A DNA stretch of 64,000 nt from assembly GCF_015182285.1 (NCBI RefSeq), contig NZ_PRDM01000005.1, forward strand, positions 520,239 to 584,238, given 5' to 3'. The notes beneath the pieces were generated by a model. It did no database searches and was not told the origin of the DNA. It worked only from the letters and a program-made list of their open reading frames with translations. The position numbers and the translations under genes are program-made. The first letter of the stretch is position 1, and every line of letters begins with the position of its first letter. Source of the stretch: Flavobacterium hungaricum (lineage in GTDB: Bacteria > Bacteroidota > Bacteroidia > Flavobacteriales > Flavobacteriaceae). Below, one piece after another: positions 51,631-60,088 of this stretch.

Positions 51631-52602
51631 ATGAAAATCGAACTTTATATTTCACAGTTATTGTACCGTTATCAGTGTGTAACGGTTCCTGGATTTGGTG
51701 CTTTTTTAACCGAAAGTCATTCGGCTCAGCTTAATGAAAGCACAAATTCGTTTTTTCCGCCAAAAAAAACAGTTTCTTTCAACAGCCGTATTAAAAACAA
51801 CGACGGTCTTTTGGCCAATCATATTGCACATGCAGAAAAAACTTCTTATGGTTTTGCTGTAAGTGCTATTGCTTTTGAGGTTTTAAGCTGGCAGAAAACT
51901 TTGGACGAGAATGGTGTAATTCTACTGAAAAATATAGGTGAGATTCGTTTAAACTCTGAACGAAACATCATTTTTACACCAAACGATCAAACTAACTTTC
52001 TTGCTGCCTCTTTTGGTTTAAGTCCGTTTGTATCTCCAATGGTGAAAAGAGAAATCTTTGAGAAAAAAGTTGAAAAATTATCTTCAAAAGAAAAAGAGGT
52101 AATTGCCTTAAAATCTGATGATGAAGAAACGAAAACTTCTAACCCGTTTTTACGCTATGCGGCAATTTTTGTTTTAGGTCTTGGTATAACCGGAAGTATC
52201 GGTTATCCTTTGTATCAAAACCAAATCGATAATCAAACGCTTGTAGTAGAAAAAGCGGTTCAGAAAAAAGTGCAGAACAAAATTCAAGAGGCTACTTTCT
52301 TCATCAAAAGTCCGCTTCCCGCAGTAACACTTTCTGTAGATTCTGTAAAAGTCGAAACAGCAGAACCAACCATGCCGTACCACATTATGGCTGGAGCGTT
52401 TAGAAGTGAAGCAAATGCAAAAAAAGCATATAATCAATTGATTAAAGATGGTTACAATGCCAGAATGCTTGGCGAAGACAAACACGGATTATTTCCTGTC
52501 GTTTATGGAAGTTATGCCACAATGCGCGAGGCAGAACAAGCTCAAAAAGAAATTCAAAAAGGCGAAAATCCCGATGCTTGGATTCTTGTTGAAAATCTAT
52601 AG
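51631..52602 (+). CDS. CCDC81-like HU domain and SPOR domain envelope protein
   Basis: The start at 51631 (MKIELYISQLLYRYQCV, 323 residues) is preferred because the upstream ATG at 51613 falls in the promoter. The N-terminal half (about 1-135) resembles the paired HU-CCDC81_bac domains of Bacteroidetes: TVPGFGAFLTESHSA, then KNIGEIRLNSERNIIF. A transmembrane helix (about 174-192) follows. The C-terminal SPOR domain (about 250-323: PYHIMAGAFRSEANAKKAY, VVYGSYATMREAEQA) binds denuded glycan strands at division sites. The layout suggests a cytoplasmic DNA-binding-like head joined through the membrane to peptidoglycan. It may link chromosome and septum; that role is inference. Confidence 0.88.
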   Translation: MKIELYISQLLYRYQCVTVPGFGAFLTESHSAQLNESTNSFFPPKKTVSFNSRIKNNDGLLANHIAHAEKTSYGFAVSAIAFEVLSWQKTLDENGVILLKNIGEIRLNSERNIIFTPNDQTNFLAASFGLSPFVSPMVKREIFEKKVEKLSSKEKEVIALKSDDEETKTSNPFLRYAAIFVLGLGITGSIGYPLYQNQIDNQTLVVEKAVQKKVQNKIQEATFFIKSPLPAVTLSVDSVKVETAEPTMPYHIMAGAFRSEANAKKAYNQLIKDGYNARMLGEDKHGLFPVVYGSYATMREAEQAQKEIQKGENPDAWILVENL

Positions 52603-52610
52603 TTATACTA

Positions 52611-52636
52611 AAATCCTATTCGAAAGAATGGGATTT
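52611..52636 (+). terminator. intrinsic terminator of the HU/SPOR gene
   Basis: Stem AAATCCTATTC / GAATGGGATTT with a GAAA tetraloop, followed by a T-run. It starts 8 bp after the stop codon. Confidence 0.85.
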
Positions 52637-52886
52637 TTTTTGGCTTTTTCTGTTTTCGATTAAGAAACTACATCATTGAACATAATTTATTATTTTGTAC
52701 TAAAATCTGCGTTAATTTTTTTTGACATTTGCTTTTAAAAAACAACAACTTCCGAAGTAAAATTTAAATTTTGATGGAAATCCAAAGTTAACCCGTTGGA
52801 AATCTATTTGAAGCAGATTTAAAAATTCATGCATTTGAAATGTATTCAACATGATAAACTCTTTTTAATTGGATTTTTATAGTTTT

Positions 52887-52904
52887 ACGTTCCACGCGAA
52901 ACGT
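52887..52904. other. parS-like palindrome, degenerate
   Basis: ACGTTCCACGCGAAACGT differs from the parS core GTTYCACGTGRAAC at one central base. It lies 43 bp upstream of the DUF2185 gene start, so it could instead be an operator of that operon. It is the left-most and weakest of seven such sites. Confidence 0.45.
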
Positions 52905-52947
52905 TAACATCACAGCATTCTTGTGCCGCTATTATAAACCGATAATC

Positions 52948-53718
52948 ATGAAAATCTTTAAAAAGAAACAAACCGAAAGAGAAAATAATTTTGATCATTT
53001 CCCAGAAATAGGCGGGCTTATGGTTTCAAAAATGGTTGTTGATCAAAACATTAAACCTCACTTTTTGTATCGTGAAAAAAGAACACGCCCCGAAGACAGC
53101 GGCTGGAGAATTTTTTCTGGATCTGAATCTGAAGAGCATACAGATAACTCAGATAATGCTGGAATTTACCATCCTTCAACCATTCTCAAAATCGACCCTT
53201 CGCTAGAAGAGATTTTACTGAAAGGAGTTGGCTCTGTATATGAAAGAAAAGATGATGATTCGGAATGGTACAAGGTAACCGATTTTGATTTGGAAGATGA
53301 TTACATGACGACCCAGCAGCTGACTGATCAATGGAGCATCGAAATCAATAATCTTTTTGAAGGTTCGATGGAAGAAGACGGAACATTGTTTTTTACTACT
53401 GGAGACAAATCACTTCGGTTAGTGGTATGGGAATCTGATAAAAGTAAGAACGAGCTTTATCAAGATTATCTACAAGAGATTGAAAACCGTGACCAAAGCC
53501 GCTCTAAAACATTGCAGCGATTTGAATTTTCTGATGCTGCTGTTTTACGAATTGGCTACTTGATTGAAGAAACTGACGGACAGAAAACTTACGATGTACT
53601 TTACGGATTTTCTATAGTCGACAAAGAATTGCTTTACCACGTTTTTTATTTTGACGAAAAAGCCGATCTGGATTGGGCCGTAAGCACTTGGAAAAACATA
53701 CGTTTCGATGAAAAATAA
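52948..53718 (+). CDS. DUF2185 domain protein
   Basis: I use the ATG at 52948 (MKIFKKKQTERENN, 256 residues). The N-terminal part (about 20-110) matches DUF2185: GGLMVSKMVVDQNIKPHFLYREKRT, then DSGWRIFSGSESEEHTDNSDN and ILKIDPSLEEIL. The C-terminal part (about 130-256) resembles immunity-type proteins (LRLVVWESDKSKNELYQDYL and RIGYLIEETDGQ). DUF2185 is often found among immunity proteins of polymorphic toxin systems, but no toxin gene is nearby. The next gene overlaps by 11 bp. Confidence 0.78.
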   Translation: MKIFKKKQTERENNFDHFPEIGGLMVSKMVVDQNIKPHFLYREKRTRPEDSGWRIFSGSESEEHTDNSDNAGIYHPSTILKIDPSLEEILLKGVGSVYERKDDDSEWYKVTDFDLEDDYMTTQQLTDQWSIEINNLFEGSMEEDGTLFFTTGDKSLRLVVWESDKSKNELYQDYLQEIENRDQSRSKTLQRFEFSDAAVLRIGYLIEETDGQKTYDVLYGFSIVDKELLYHVFYFDEKADLDWAVSTWKNIRFDEK

Positions 53719-54109
53719 ACTTCGTAAAATAATCTTAAACGGTTTTCAATATTTGTATATCGTAACAGACCAATACCATTCTAATACGGAGACTAATACA
53801 TTGACCATCAAAGTTTTCTTGGAAGGTCATAAAAAGACACCTTTAATTCTCGACTTTCTGACAATTGACCATCCGTATGCAGGCCAGCAATTGAAATCGG
53901 GTGTTGCACTGATAAACAAACTATCGAATACCACAGAAATTGTAAATCTCAACGAACCCAAACTGATCCGCCAACTGATTCTAAAAGGTTTACAAAACGG
54001 CTGGACAGGAATTGATCTATTAGAAAAACAGGATGGATTGCTTTACTTGTCTGCGATGGGTTACGAAATTGAGATATTAAAACCGAATCGAAACCATGAG
54101 CAATTATAA
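53708..54109 (+). CDS. hypothetical protein, unrecognised
   Basis: The 133-residue protein overlaps the DUF2185 gene by 11 bp and the AraC gene by 14 bp, so translation is probably coupled. It has no signal or membrane helix. It looks alpha/beta: KIILNGFQYLYIVTDQYHS, TLTIKVFLEGHKKTPLILDFL, a helical LNEPKLIRQLILKGLQNGW, and a final YEIEILKP strand. No family is recognised. Its place suggests a partner or sensor protein of the neighbouring DUF2185 protein. Confidence 0.75.
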   Translation: MKNKLRKIILNGFQYLYIVTDQYHSNTETNTLTIKVFLEGHKKTPLILDFLTIDHPYAGQQLKSGVALINKLSNTTEIVNLNEPKLIRQLILKGLQNGWTGIDLLEKQDGLLYLSAMGYEIEILKPNRNHEQL

Positions 54110-54836
54110 AGAAATTAAACCTAACGGATTTTTAAGCACTTTCGTAAAGTCGTTCTGGTTTTATCAAACCACCGACAGCGAAGTACAGCACACTATTCTA
54201 CCCGACGGTTATTTTGATTTGATTGCCGAATTTGAAAACGAAATTCTAACTACTGTAAAGCTTACTGGAATATGGACAAAGCCAAAAGACATCCCAATAC
54301 CCAAAAATACCACTTTTTTTGCCGTTAGATTCAAAATTCTGGCAATTGAGTATCTTTTTAAGTCAGAGATTAAATCTGTGCTGGATTCGGCCGAAAATCT
54401 AGCTTTTTCATTTTGGAACATCGAAAAGTACCGCAGTAATGATTTTGAAACGTTTGCTGCTGGAATAGCACAGCAGTTACATACTCAAATCCAGCAGCTA
54501 AATGAAATTGACGGTCGAAAAATAAAATTATTCGATCTTGTTTATCAGCACAAGGCAAAAACAGTCGCCGAACTTGCTGACCAAATTTTCTGGAGCAGCA
54601 GGCAGATTAACCGGTATTTTAATTCCCAGTTCGGTATTCCGCTCAAAGAGTTTCTTAAGATCGTGCGCTGTAATGCGGCTTATGGCGAAATTGCTTTGGG
54701 AAGTCTCCAGCCGCAAGAAGATTTTTTTGATCAGGCTCACTTTATCAAAGAAGTCAAAAAATATACTGGTGCTACTCCAAAAGAGCTTCACAAAAATAAA
54801 AATGACCGATTTTTACAATTATCAACCCGCGAATAA
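54096..54836 (+). CDS. AraC family transcriptional regulator
   Basis: The 246-residue protein has an N-terminal DUF6597-like sensor domain (about 1-125: FVKSFWFYQTTDSEVQHTILPDGYFDLIAEF, then TTFFAVRFKILAIEYLF) and a C-terminal AraC HTH (about 150-240). The HTH has VAELADQIFWSSRQINRYFNSQFGIPLKEFLKIVRCNAA and the second helix-turn-helix ending FIKEVKKYTGATPKEL. It should bind DNA as a one-component regulator, probably of this operon or of a target set elsewhere. It overlaps the upstream gene by 14 bp; a VOC protein follows after 36 bp. Confidence 0.9.
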   Translation: MSNYKEIKPNGFLSTFVKSFWFYQTTDSEVQHTILPDGYFDLIAEFENEILTTVKLTGIWTKPKDIPIPKNTTFFAVRFKILAIEYLFKSEIKSVLDSAENLAFSFWNIEKYRSNDFETFAAGIAQQLHTQIQQLNEIDGRKIKLFDLVYQHKAKTVAELADQIFWSSRQINRYFNSQFGIPLKEFLKIVRCNAAYGEIALGSLQPQEDFFDQAHFIKEVKKYTGATPKELHKNKNDRFLQLSTRE

Positions 54837-54872
54837 AAATAATTTTCGGGCTTAATTTTTAATTTTATTTAA

Positions 54873-55295
54873 ATGAAAATAAGCAAATTATCTCCCAATT
54901 TTGAAGTAAGCGATATCCGAAAAACTGTTTTATTCTATTCCGAAAATTTCGGTTTTAAATTAGTAATGGCTGTTCCCGAAACTCAGGATGGTGTTGACCA
55001 AATTCTTTTTGAAGACAAAGAATATGTCTATGCCATGATGCAGCAAGGCGCCGCAGAAATTATGATACAGCGTTCGGACAATTTTAAAACGGATGTTGTT
55101 TTTTCTGAAGGAATGCCCATTGGAGCCAGCGTTTCTTTCTACATGGAAATTGAAGGCATCGAAAATCTATACCAAAGTCTTCAAAACAAAAACCTCGAAA
55201 TAACCGAACTCAAAAAAACCTGGTACGGCATGCATGAGTTTTACCTCAAAGATCTAAACGGTTATATTCTCAGCTTTGCTGAAAAATTGGAATAA
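54873..55295 (+). CDS. VOC family (glyoxalase/bleomycin-resistance-like) protein
   Basis: The 140-residue protein has the two beta-alpha-beta-beta-beta halves of a VOC fold: NFEVSDIRKTVLFYSENFGFKLVM (about 9-32), then ASVSFYMEIEGIENLYQSL and KTWYGMHEFYLKDLNGYILSF (about 112-132). The end has the E-F-x-x-x-D-x-[ND]-G pattern common in antibiotic-binding or metal-dependent VOC members. The substrate is not evident. It sits 36 bp after the AraC regulator and ends before a very strong terminator (55307-55348). Confidence 0.88.
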   Translation: MKISKLSPNFEVSDIRKTVLFYSENFGFKLVMAVPETQDGVDQILFEDKEYVYAMMQQGAAEIMIQRSDNFKTDVVFSEGMPIGASVSFYMEIEGIENLYQSLQNKNLEITELKKTWYGMHEFYLKDLNGYILSFAEKLE

Positions 55296-55306
55296 CCCAA
55301 AACAGA

Positions 55307-55348
55307 AAAATATTTTCTCTTTTATCAAGCCAAAAGAGAAAATATTTT
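55307..55348 (+). terminator. strong intrinsic terminator after the VOC gene
   Basis: A perfect 17-bp stem, AAAATATTTTCTCTTTT / AAAAGAGAAAATATTTT, with loop ATCAAGCC, then CACTCTTTTTTT. It closes the DUF2185-AraC-VOC operon. Confidence 0.88.
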
Positions 55349-55629
55349 CACTCTTTTTTTTAAAATTATTCTCTTATTCTTAAATCAATTTTCAGTCGTT
55401 TTTTTTAAAAAATATTAAAAAATTGGCTCCCAACATTAAACAGATAAGATAGTTACAAATATCCGCCGCTAATATTCCCGTTGCACAAAGCTGGGCTGGC
55501 GGGAGCTAAAACGTAAATTGAAAACCAGAATTGAAGTCCGCTTTTAGTCTTATTTTATTGTTATTAAACTTTTGTCGGGTATTTTTTCAGGATTTGAAAT
55601 CATAAATTCGTCCCTAAAAATTATAATTT
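55349..55629. other. gene-free spacer with a GC-rich islet
   Basis: No gene is seen in this spacer of about 280 bp. At 55461-55513 there is an islet of clearly higher GC content than its AT-rich flanks (CCGCCGCTAATATTCCCG, then CACAAAGCTGGGCTGG, then CGGGAGC). TCCCG (55476-55480) and CGGGA (55500-55504) can pair as an outer stem with an inner AGC / GCT pair. The islet does not fold as a tRNA cloverleaf by eye. Its origin is unknown. Confidence 0.5.
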
Positions 55630-56067
55630 ATGGATAAAATTTTAAAACTCTTCGCCTTAGTAGTATTACTTAATTCGCAAACCTTTTTTGCCCAATCACA
55701 AATCGCTTCACAACAAGAAATTGCATTGAAAAAATCGCAAGCCGAAACTCAAAAAATCGTTAAGGAAAATCAAAACAAATTAGATGATAAAATTAAAGCG
55801 CTGAAAAAAGAGCAAAAAGAATTGGAATCTAAAAAGAAAGATCTGGACAAGTCTGAAAGTAAGCTAAAAACCACCCGAGAAAAAATCAGTAAAATGGAAG
55901 TGGAAAATCAGAAAATTGAGAAAAAAATAAACACTAATTCTGTTTCTGATGTAGAAGTTCAAAAACAAAAACTGAAAATCAAGGAAAACGAGGTTACAAT
56001 CCAGAAACTAAAATTAACACAAATCACTCAGGAAAAAGAACTCGAAAAAGCACTCTCTGCAATATAA
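55630..56067 (+). CDS. secreted coiled-coil protein, unrecognised
   Basis: The 145-residue protein has a signal peptide (cut near FFAQS, about residue 22) and is then nearly all helix. Heptad-like Lys/Glu/Leu repeats run from about 30 to 140 (KIKALKKEQKELESKKKDL and KIEKKINTNSVSDVEVQKQK), with one break at about 97-105. It resembles a generic periplasmic coiled-coil protein, with no enzymatic motif. It ends at the bidirectional terminator shared with the next, convergent gene. Confidence 0.8.
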   Translation: MDKILKLFALVVLLNSQTFFAQSQIASQQEIALKKSQAETQKIVKENQNKLDDKIKALKKEQKELESKKKDLDKSESKLKTTREKISKMEVENQKIEKKINTNSVSDVEVQKQKLKIKENEVTIQKLKLTQITQEKELEKALSAI

Positions 56068-56069
56068 CT

Positions 56070-56104
56070 AAAAAAGCCTAATTCATTAAGAATTAGGCTT
56101 TTTT
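56070..56104. terminator. bidirectional intrinsic terminator
   Basis: Stem AAAAAAGCCTAATTC / GAATTAGGCTTTTTT with a 5-nt loop, between the convergent coiled-coil gene and the minus-strand secreted protein gene. T-runs flank both sides. Confidence 0.9.
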
Positions 56105-56106
56105 GT

Positions 56107-56868
56107 TTATTGTGGAACAATCTTGGCATCTTGAGAAAGTATTTCCTTTTCTGACTGATAAATAAACAGCATTGCCGGAGCTGTTCCTCTTTCTCCTAAA
56201 ACGATAAAATGGCACTCGTATCTAAAATTACCTTTTTTAAATTCGAAATGATGATTGCCTCCAGTTCCGTCGGCAAAAAAAGTACCATTTTCGATGATCA
56301 AATCTGGTGTATCGGTCATTTTCTTTTTTACTGACCATGAAGCATAACGATAATTGTTGTTTCCCAGATCATCGATTCTAATTCTAAATTTGGAAGTTTC
56401 TATAACAGCAACCGGCTCTTTAAACTTTGAAATGGATGCATGTACCGATTTTTTCTGCGCGGCAATCAATGCATTTTTCTGTTTCTTTTCTACTTCAGAC
56501 TGATAGTTGATTGCAATTATTTTTCCATCTGTATCCATCCACATGTCGCCTTGGTTCAGCATTATACCGCGCCAGCCGACTTCCTCCCAATTTTTTGCAG
56601 GATCCGATTGGGTAATTTTTTCAGTCAGAACTTTATCAAACATTTCATTATATCTTTTTATAAAATCTGTTTTGTTCTTTATTGACGGAATGGGATAATC
56701 GCGCTTTAACGGATAACGCACCCGTTTGGCAATCGCTTCTTTGTCTCCGCTTTTGACTTCCTGAATAAATTTAGAAACAAATTTTTGGTAATCTGGTTTG
56801 AGTTCCTGCGCATTCGCGAATGACGAACAGCAGCATAAAATAACTAGTAAGGCTTTGAAAATTCTCAT
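56107..56868 (-). CDS. secreted protein of unknown function
   Basis: The 253-residue protein has a signal peptide (LLVILCCCSSFANAQE, cut near residue 20). The N-terminal mature part (about 25-125) reads like an NTF2-like or DUF-type alpha/beta unit (FIQEVKSGDKEAIAKRVRYPLKR, then NWEEVGWRGIMLNQGDMWMD). The C-terminal part (about 145-253) is beta-rich (FRIRIDDLGNNNYRYASWSVKK; HHFEFKKGNFRYECHFIVLG). No family is named with confidence. It stands alone on the minus strand. A parS-like site (56919-56934) lies about 50 bp upstream of its start. Confidence 0.75.
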   Translation of the reverse strand: MRIFKALLVILCCCSSFANAQELKPDYQKFVSKFIQEVKSGDKEAIAKRVRYPLKRDYPIPSIKNKTDFIKRYNEMFDKVLTEKITQSDPAKNWEEVGWRGIMLNQGDMWMDTDGKIIAINYQSEVEKKQKNALIAAQKKSVHASISKFKEPVAVIETSKFRIRIDDLGNNNYRYASWSVKKKMTDTPDLIIENGTFFADGTGGNHHFEFKKGNFRYECHFIVLGERGTAPAMLFIYQSEKEILSQDAKIVPQ

Positions 56869-56918
56869 ATAAAATGATTTATTGCATTAAAAATTAGACT
56901 TTTGAAAAACAAGTGCAC

Positions 56919-56934
56919 TGTTTCACGTGGGACT
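56919..56934. other. parS-like site, half-degenerate
   Basis: TGTTTCACGTGGGACT keeps the left half and centre of the parS consensus and departs at two bases on the right. It lies in the short spacer between the unknown secreted protein and the helicase gene. Confidence 0.55.
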
Positions 56935-56945
56935 ATTTTCTGAGA

Positions 56946-59225
56946 TTAATTTATGCTCGCTTTAAACATTTTTAGTTCGTCCCAGGTAAATTCATCGCCA
57001 TGTTTTTCTTTCAAACCGCCCAAAGATTCTTCTTGATAAAATTGAAATGCTTCTCGAAGTGCTAAAATCTTATCGTACGGTAAAACTTCATTAATATCCA
57101 CTTTTTTAGCCTGAATTAGTTTTATCAAATGTGTTTCAATGGTTTGTACCGTTAATTTACGCATTCTTGCAATAGCTTCAATAGAATTTTTCTCGAGCCA
57201 TAGATCGTGCGTTTCTTCAACAGTCGTTTTTTTAGCCGTTTTAAGCTCACTTTTGGTTGCTTTAGCTGACTTATATCGAACAACTGGCACATCTTCTCTA
57301 AAAATGTCTGTATTTGTTATTTTAAGCTCATCGCGGATCTTTTCTGTTTTGCTGCTTTTGTAGTTTTTGATTACCGGCGATGAAAGTTTTTCTTTTGAGA
57401 TCGCTTCTCCAGAAACTACTACTTCCATTAACAATTTGGCTTTCATCAATCTTAAAACCGCTTTTGTCTGCAAGTCCTCCAAAATTGTGAGTTCTTCATA
57501 AAACTCTTTTACCTTTTTGAATTTTTGAATTTCAGCCATTTTATACATCAAATCCTCGACCAGTTTATCCATCGCCTTATGGAAATAATCGTAGGCGGCA
57601 TCTACCCTTTCCTTTACAAAAAACAAATCGACGGTATCTTTTGTGAAAATTTTATTAAGCTGTATTATAAATTTCTGCGAAGGGTCTAAAAGCTGCTCTA
57701 TGGTCTCAAGACGCTTGTGCGCCCAAACGGAATGTTTTGATTTTTCTGATCCTGCTGCATTTTCGTTATAACTAAAACGATGATTGCGCCATTCCTGTGC
57801 CAGTTCGCTCCAATTGAAACTGTTTATCAAATAGTTGTGAATAAAATTTTTGGTTTCGAAGTGAAGAGAGTTCTTCAAGGTTTCTTCGGTAGCTTTATTC
57901 AAAGCATAATCCATCACATCTTGATCGTTAGAAATACCATTCATCCTCATCGGAGAAAGCAAAATGAGCCCATTTAAGGAACGTAAACGCGAAAGTGCTA
58001 CATAGGCCTGGCCGGGCAGAAAAACTTGCGATACATCAAGCGCTGCTTTGTCAAAAGTTAAACCTTGGCTTTTATGAACTGTAATCGCCCACGCCAGTTT
58101 GATCGGATAGTGCGCAAAAGTTCCCAAAACTTCCTCTTCGATTTCTTTGGTCTGTTCGTTGACTTTGTATCGAATATTTTTCCATTCGTATTTTTCTACT
58201 TCCAGTGTCATGTTCTCTTCTGGAAAGTGAACAAAGATTTCTTCATCAGACAAAGATTTGACCACACCCATTTTTCCGTTGAAATATCTTTTTTCAAAAG
58301 ACAAATCATTTTTAACAAACATAATCTGAGCTCCGACTTTCAGTTTTAATTCTTCTTCGACCGGAAAGATCTTTTCTGGGAAATCTCCAACCACAAAAGG
58401 CGTGTAAATATATTCTTTTCCATCCAAATCATTGATTGACTGTGAGTTAATAGAATCCGCCTTGGCATTATGGGTTGTTAAGGTGATGTAGCCTTTGTTT
58501 TCTTTGAAGTCAAAATCTGGCTTAACATACTGATTTAGAACCTCTATGTCCTGCGCACTGATCTGATTGTTTCGCAAATTGTTTAAAACCGAAATAAATG
58601 CATCGTCTGTTTGTCGGTATATTTTGGACAATTCGATGTAAAGCGGCGGATATTGCTGCAATACGTGAGAATGAAAAAAGAATTTGCCTCGGTAATAGTT
58701 TTTCAGCGTTCGCCACTCCTCATCGCGAATAACCGGAGGCAATTGCAATAAATCTCCGATAAACAAAACCTGAACGCCGCCAAATGGCTGTGTATTTCTG
58801 CGGACGGTCTGCATCATAAAATCTACCGCGTCGAGTAGATCTGCCCGCAGCATACTGACTTCATCTATGACGAGCAGTTCCATGTTTCGAATTACGTTTC
58901 GCTTCAGATTATTCATTTTGAAATGGCGTCGAAGCGTTTCTTTATTTTCAAACTTAACGGTTTCTGTAAATTGGGCGTTCGCTTCGTACGAGGGAATAAA
59001 TGCAGAAAAGGGAAGCTGAAACATTGAGTGAATCGTAACCCCTCCGGCATTCAGGGCAGCAATTCCCGTTGGTGCAACCACCACTGTATTTTTATGCGTG
59101 GTTTCTATAATTTCCCGCAAAAGCGTAGTTTTTCCTGTTCCAGCTTTTCCCGTAAGAAAAATGGATTTTTGTGTCTGATTGATGAATTGTAATGTGTAAG
59201 CTGCCGCTTCTGAAACGTTTTGCAT
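56946..59225 (-). CDS. PIF1-like helicase with C-terminal HTH_40 domain
   Basis: The 759-residue protein is a superfamily 1B helicase: Walker A GKAGTGKT at 26-33, Walker B ELLVIDEVSMLRAD, the motif III region GVQVLFIGDLLQLPPV, a UvrD/TraA-type C-terminal part with WAITVHKSQGLTFD and GQAYVALSRLRSL (about 380-415). An accessory region follows and a C-terminal HTH_40-like domain (about 690-740: THDLWLEKNSIEAIARMRKLTVQTIETHLIKL). PIF1-type enzymes unwind DNA 5'-3' and deal with G-quadruplexes and stalled forks. HTH_40 occurs in RecQ and related helicases. It is a single gene flanked by parS-like sites. Confidence 0.9.
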   Translation of the reverse strand: MQNVSEAAAYTLQFINQTQKSIFLTGKAGTGKTTLLREIIETTHKNTVVVAPTGIAALNAGGVTIHSMFQLPFSAFIPSYEANAQFTETVKFENKETLRRHFKMNNLKRNVIRNMELLVIDEVSMLRADLLDAVDFMMQTVRRNTQPFGGVQVLFIGDLLQLPPVIRDEEWRTLKNYYRGKFFFHSHVLQQYPPLYIELSKIYRQTDDAFISVLNNLRNNQISAQDIEVLNQYVKPDFDFKENKGYITLTTHNAKADSINSQSINDLDGKEYIYTPFVVGDFPEKIFPVEEELKLKVGAQIMFVKNDLSFEKRYFNGKMGVVKSLSDEEIFVHFPEENMTLEVEKYEWKNIRYKVNEQTKEIEEEVLGTFAHYPIKLAWAITVHKSQGLTFDKAALDVSQVFLPGQAYVALSRLRSLNGLILLSPMRMNGISNDQDVMDYALNKATEETLKNSLHFETKNFIHNYLINSFNWSELAQEWRNHRFSYNENAAGSEKSKHSVWAHKRLETIEQLLDPSQKFIIQLNKIFTKDTVDLFFVKERVDAAYDYFHKAMDKLVEDLMYKMAEIQKFKKVKEFYEELTILEDLQTKAVLRLMKAKLLMEVVVSGEAISKEKLSSPVIKNYKSSKTEKIRDELKITNTDIFREDVPVVRYKSAKATKSELKTAKKTTVEETHDLWLEKNSIEAIARMRKLTVQTIETHLIKLIQAKKVDINEVLPYDKILALREAFQFYQEESLGGLKEKHGDEFTWDELKMFKASIN

Positions 59226-59270
59226 TGGGCTTGTATTAAAAAATAAAATTACCGCATTTTATAAAAAGAA

Positions 59271-59300
59271 AAAACCTAAATCTTTGTGGATTTAGGTTTT
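59271..59300 (-). terminator. intrinsic terminator of the Skp-like gene
   Basis: Stem AAAACCTAAATC / GATTTAGGTTTT with a 6-nt loop, just past the stop of the gene at 59325; the A-run on the plus strand gives a T-run for minus-strand transcripts. Confidence 0.85.
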
Positions 59301-59324
59301 CAGTAATTTAGTTAGTTTGGTAGT

Positions 59325-59906
59325 TTATTTCTTTGCTTCTTCGCCTTCTTTAGCTGCTGGTTTAGCATCTGTTTTTGGCTCTGCTTTGTATTTATCATTT
59401 AATTCTTTAATGATTGTTTTTGTGATGTCGTATTTGTCTTCAGCATATAATACAGTTGCAGCATCTCCAGTTCCGTAGATATAAGAGTAACCGTTTTTCT
59501 TTCCGTATTCTTTAATGAATTTTTTAACACCGCTAACAAGAGAATCCATTTCTACTCCGCTTTCTTGTTGCAGTTGTTGTGCCAATGCTTGTTGAGCATA
59601 ACCTAACTGCTGCTCTCTTTTTTGTAATTCAGCACCTCTTTGCTGCGCCCATGCCTGACCGTTTGCCTGCGCCTGGCTTTGAAAATTAGCAGCGTCTTGT
59701 TTAAAACGTGAAATTTCAGCTTGTAATTGTCTTCCTTTTTCTTCCGCTTGAGCTTTGTATTTTGCTTCTAGATCTTTTGCCTCAGTGTACTCTTTCATCA
59801 AAACCGAAGTATCCACGTAAGCTGTTTTTACTTCCTTTACCTCTGCTGTTTTGTTACAAGAAACTGCGAAAACTGAAAGTGCGATAATAACTAATGCTTT
59901 TTTCAT
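59325..59906 (-). CDS. OmpH/Skp-like lipoprotein
   Basis: The 193-residue protein has a lipoprotein signal (FAVSC lipobox, Cys17) instead of the plain signal of classical Skp. It then has the Skp/OmpH layout: an N-terminal strand TAYVDTSVLMKEY, a long coiled coil rich in Gln/Ala (about 40-125), a helical return, and the YSYIYGTGDAATVLYAEDKYDIT strand, with a disordered acidic/Lys tail. Skp-like proteins hold unfolded outer-membrane proteins in the periplasm; lipid anchoring would keep this one at a membrane. A TATTTTTG -7 element (59948-59941) lies upstream. Confidence 0.87.
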   Translation of the reverse strand: MKKALVIIALSVFAVSCNKTAEVKEVKTAYVDTSVLMKEYTEAKDLEAKYKAQAEEKGRQLQAEISRFKQDAANFQSQAQANGQAWAQQRGAELQKREQQLGYAQQALAQQLQQESGVEMDSLVSGVKKFIKEYGKKNGYSYIYGTGDAATVLYAEDKYDITKTIIKELNDKYKAEPKTDAKPAAKEGEEAKK

Positions 59907-60088
59907 TTTTTATAATTCTATTTTTTTTAAGTATTGAAGACAAAAATATAAAAAAAACGATAGCATCAGCATAAACTTTAAAAAATGCGCAAATTTTATG
60001 ATATTGTTTTTATTTATCATAAAAAACATTCCCATAACCCCCCTTTATCGTTAAAATATAATGCTTTTTCAATTCTTCTCAAATGCAA

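Noticed and set aside
55461..55513. tRNA or integron attC site in the GC-rich islet
   Set aside because: No cloverleaf, CCA end or paired attC boxes can be drawn by eye, and no integrase gene is near.
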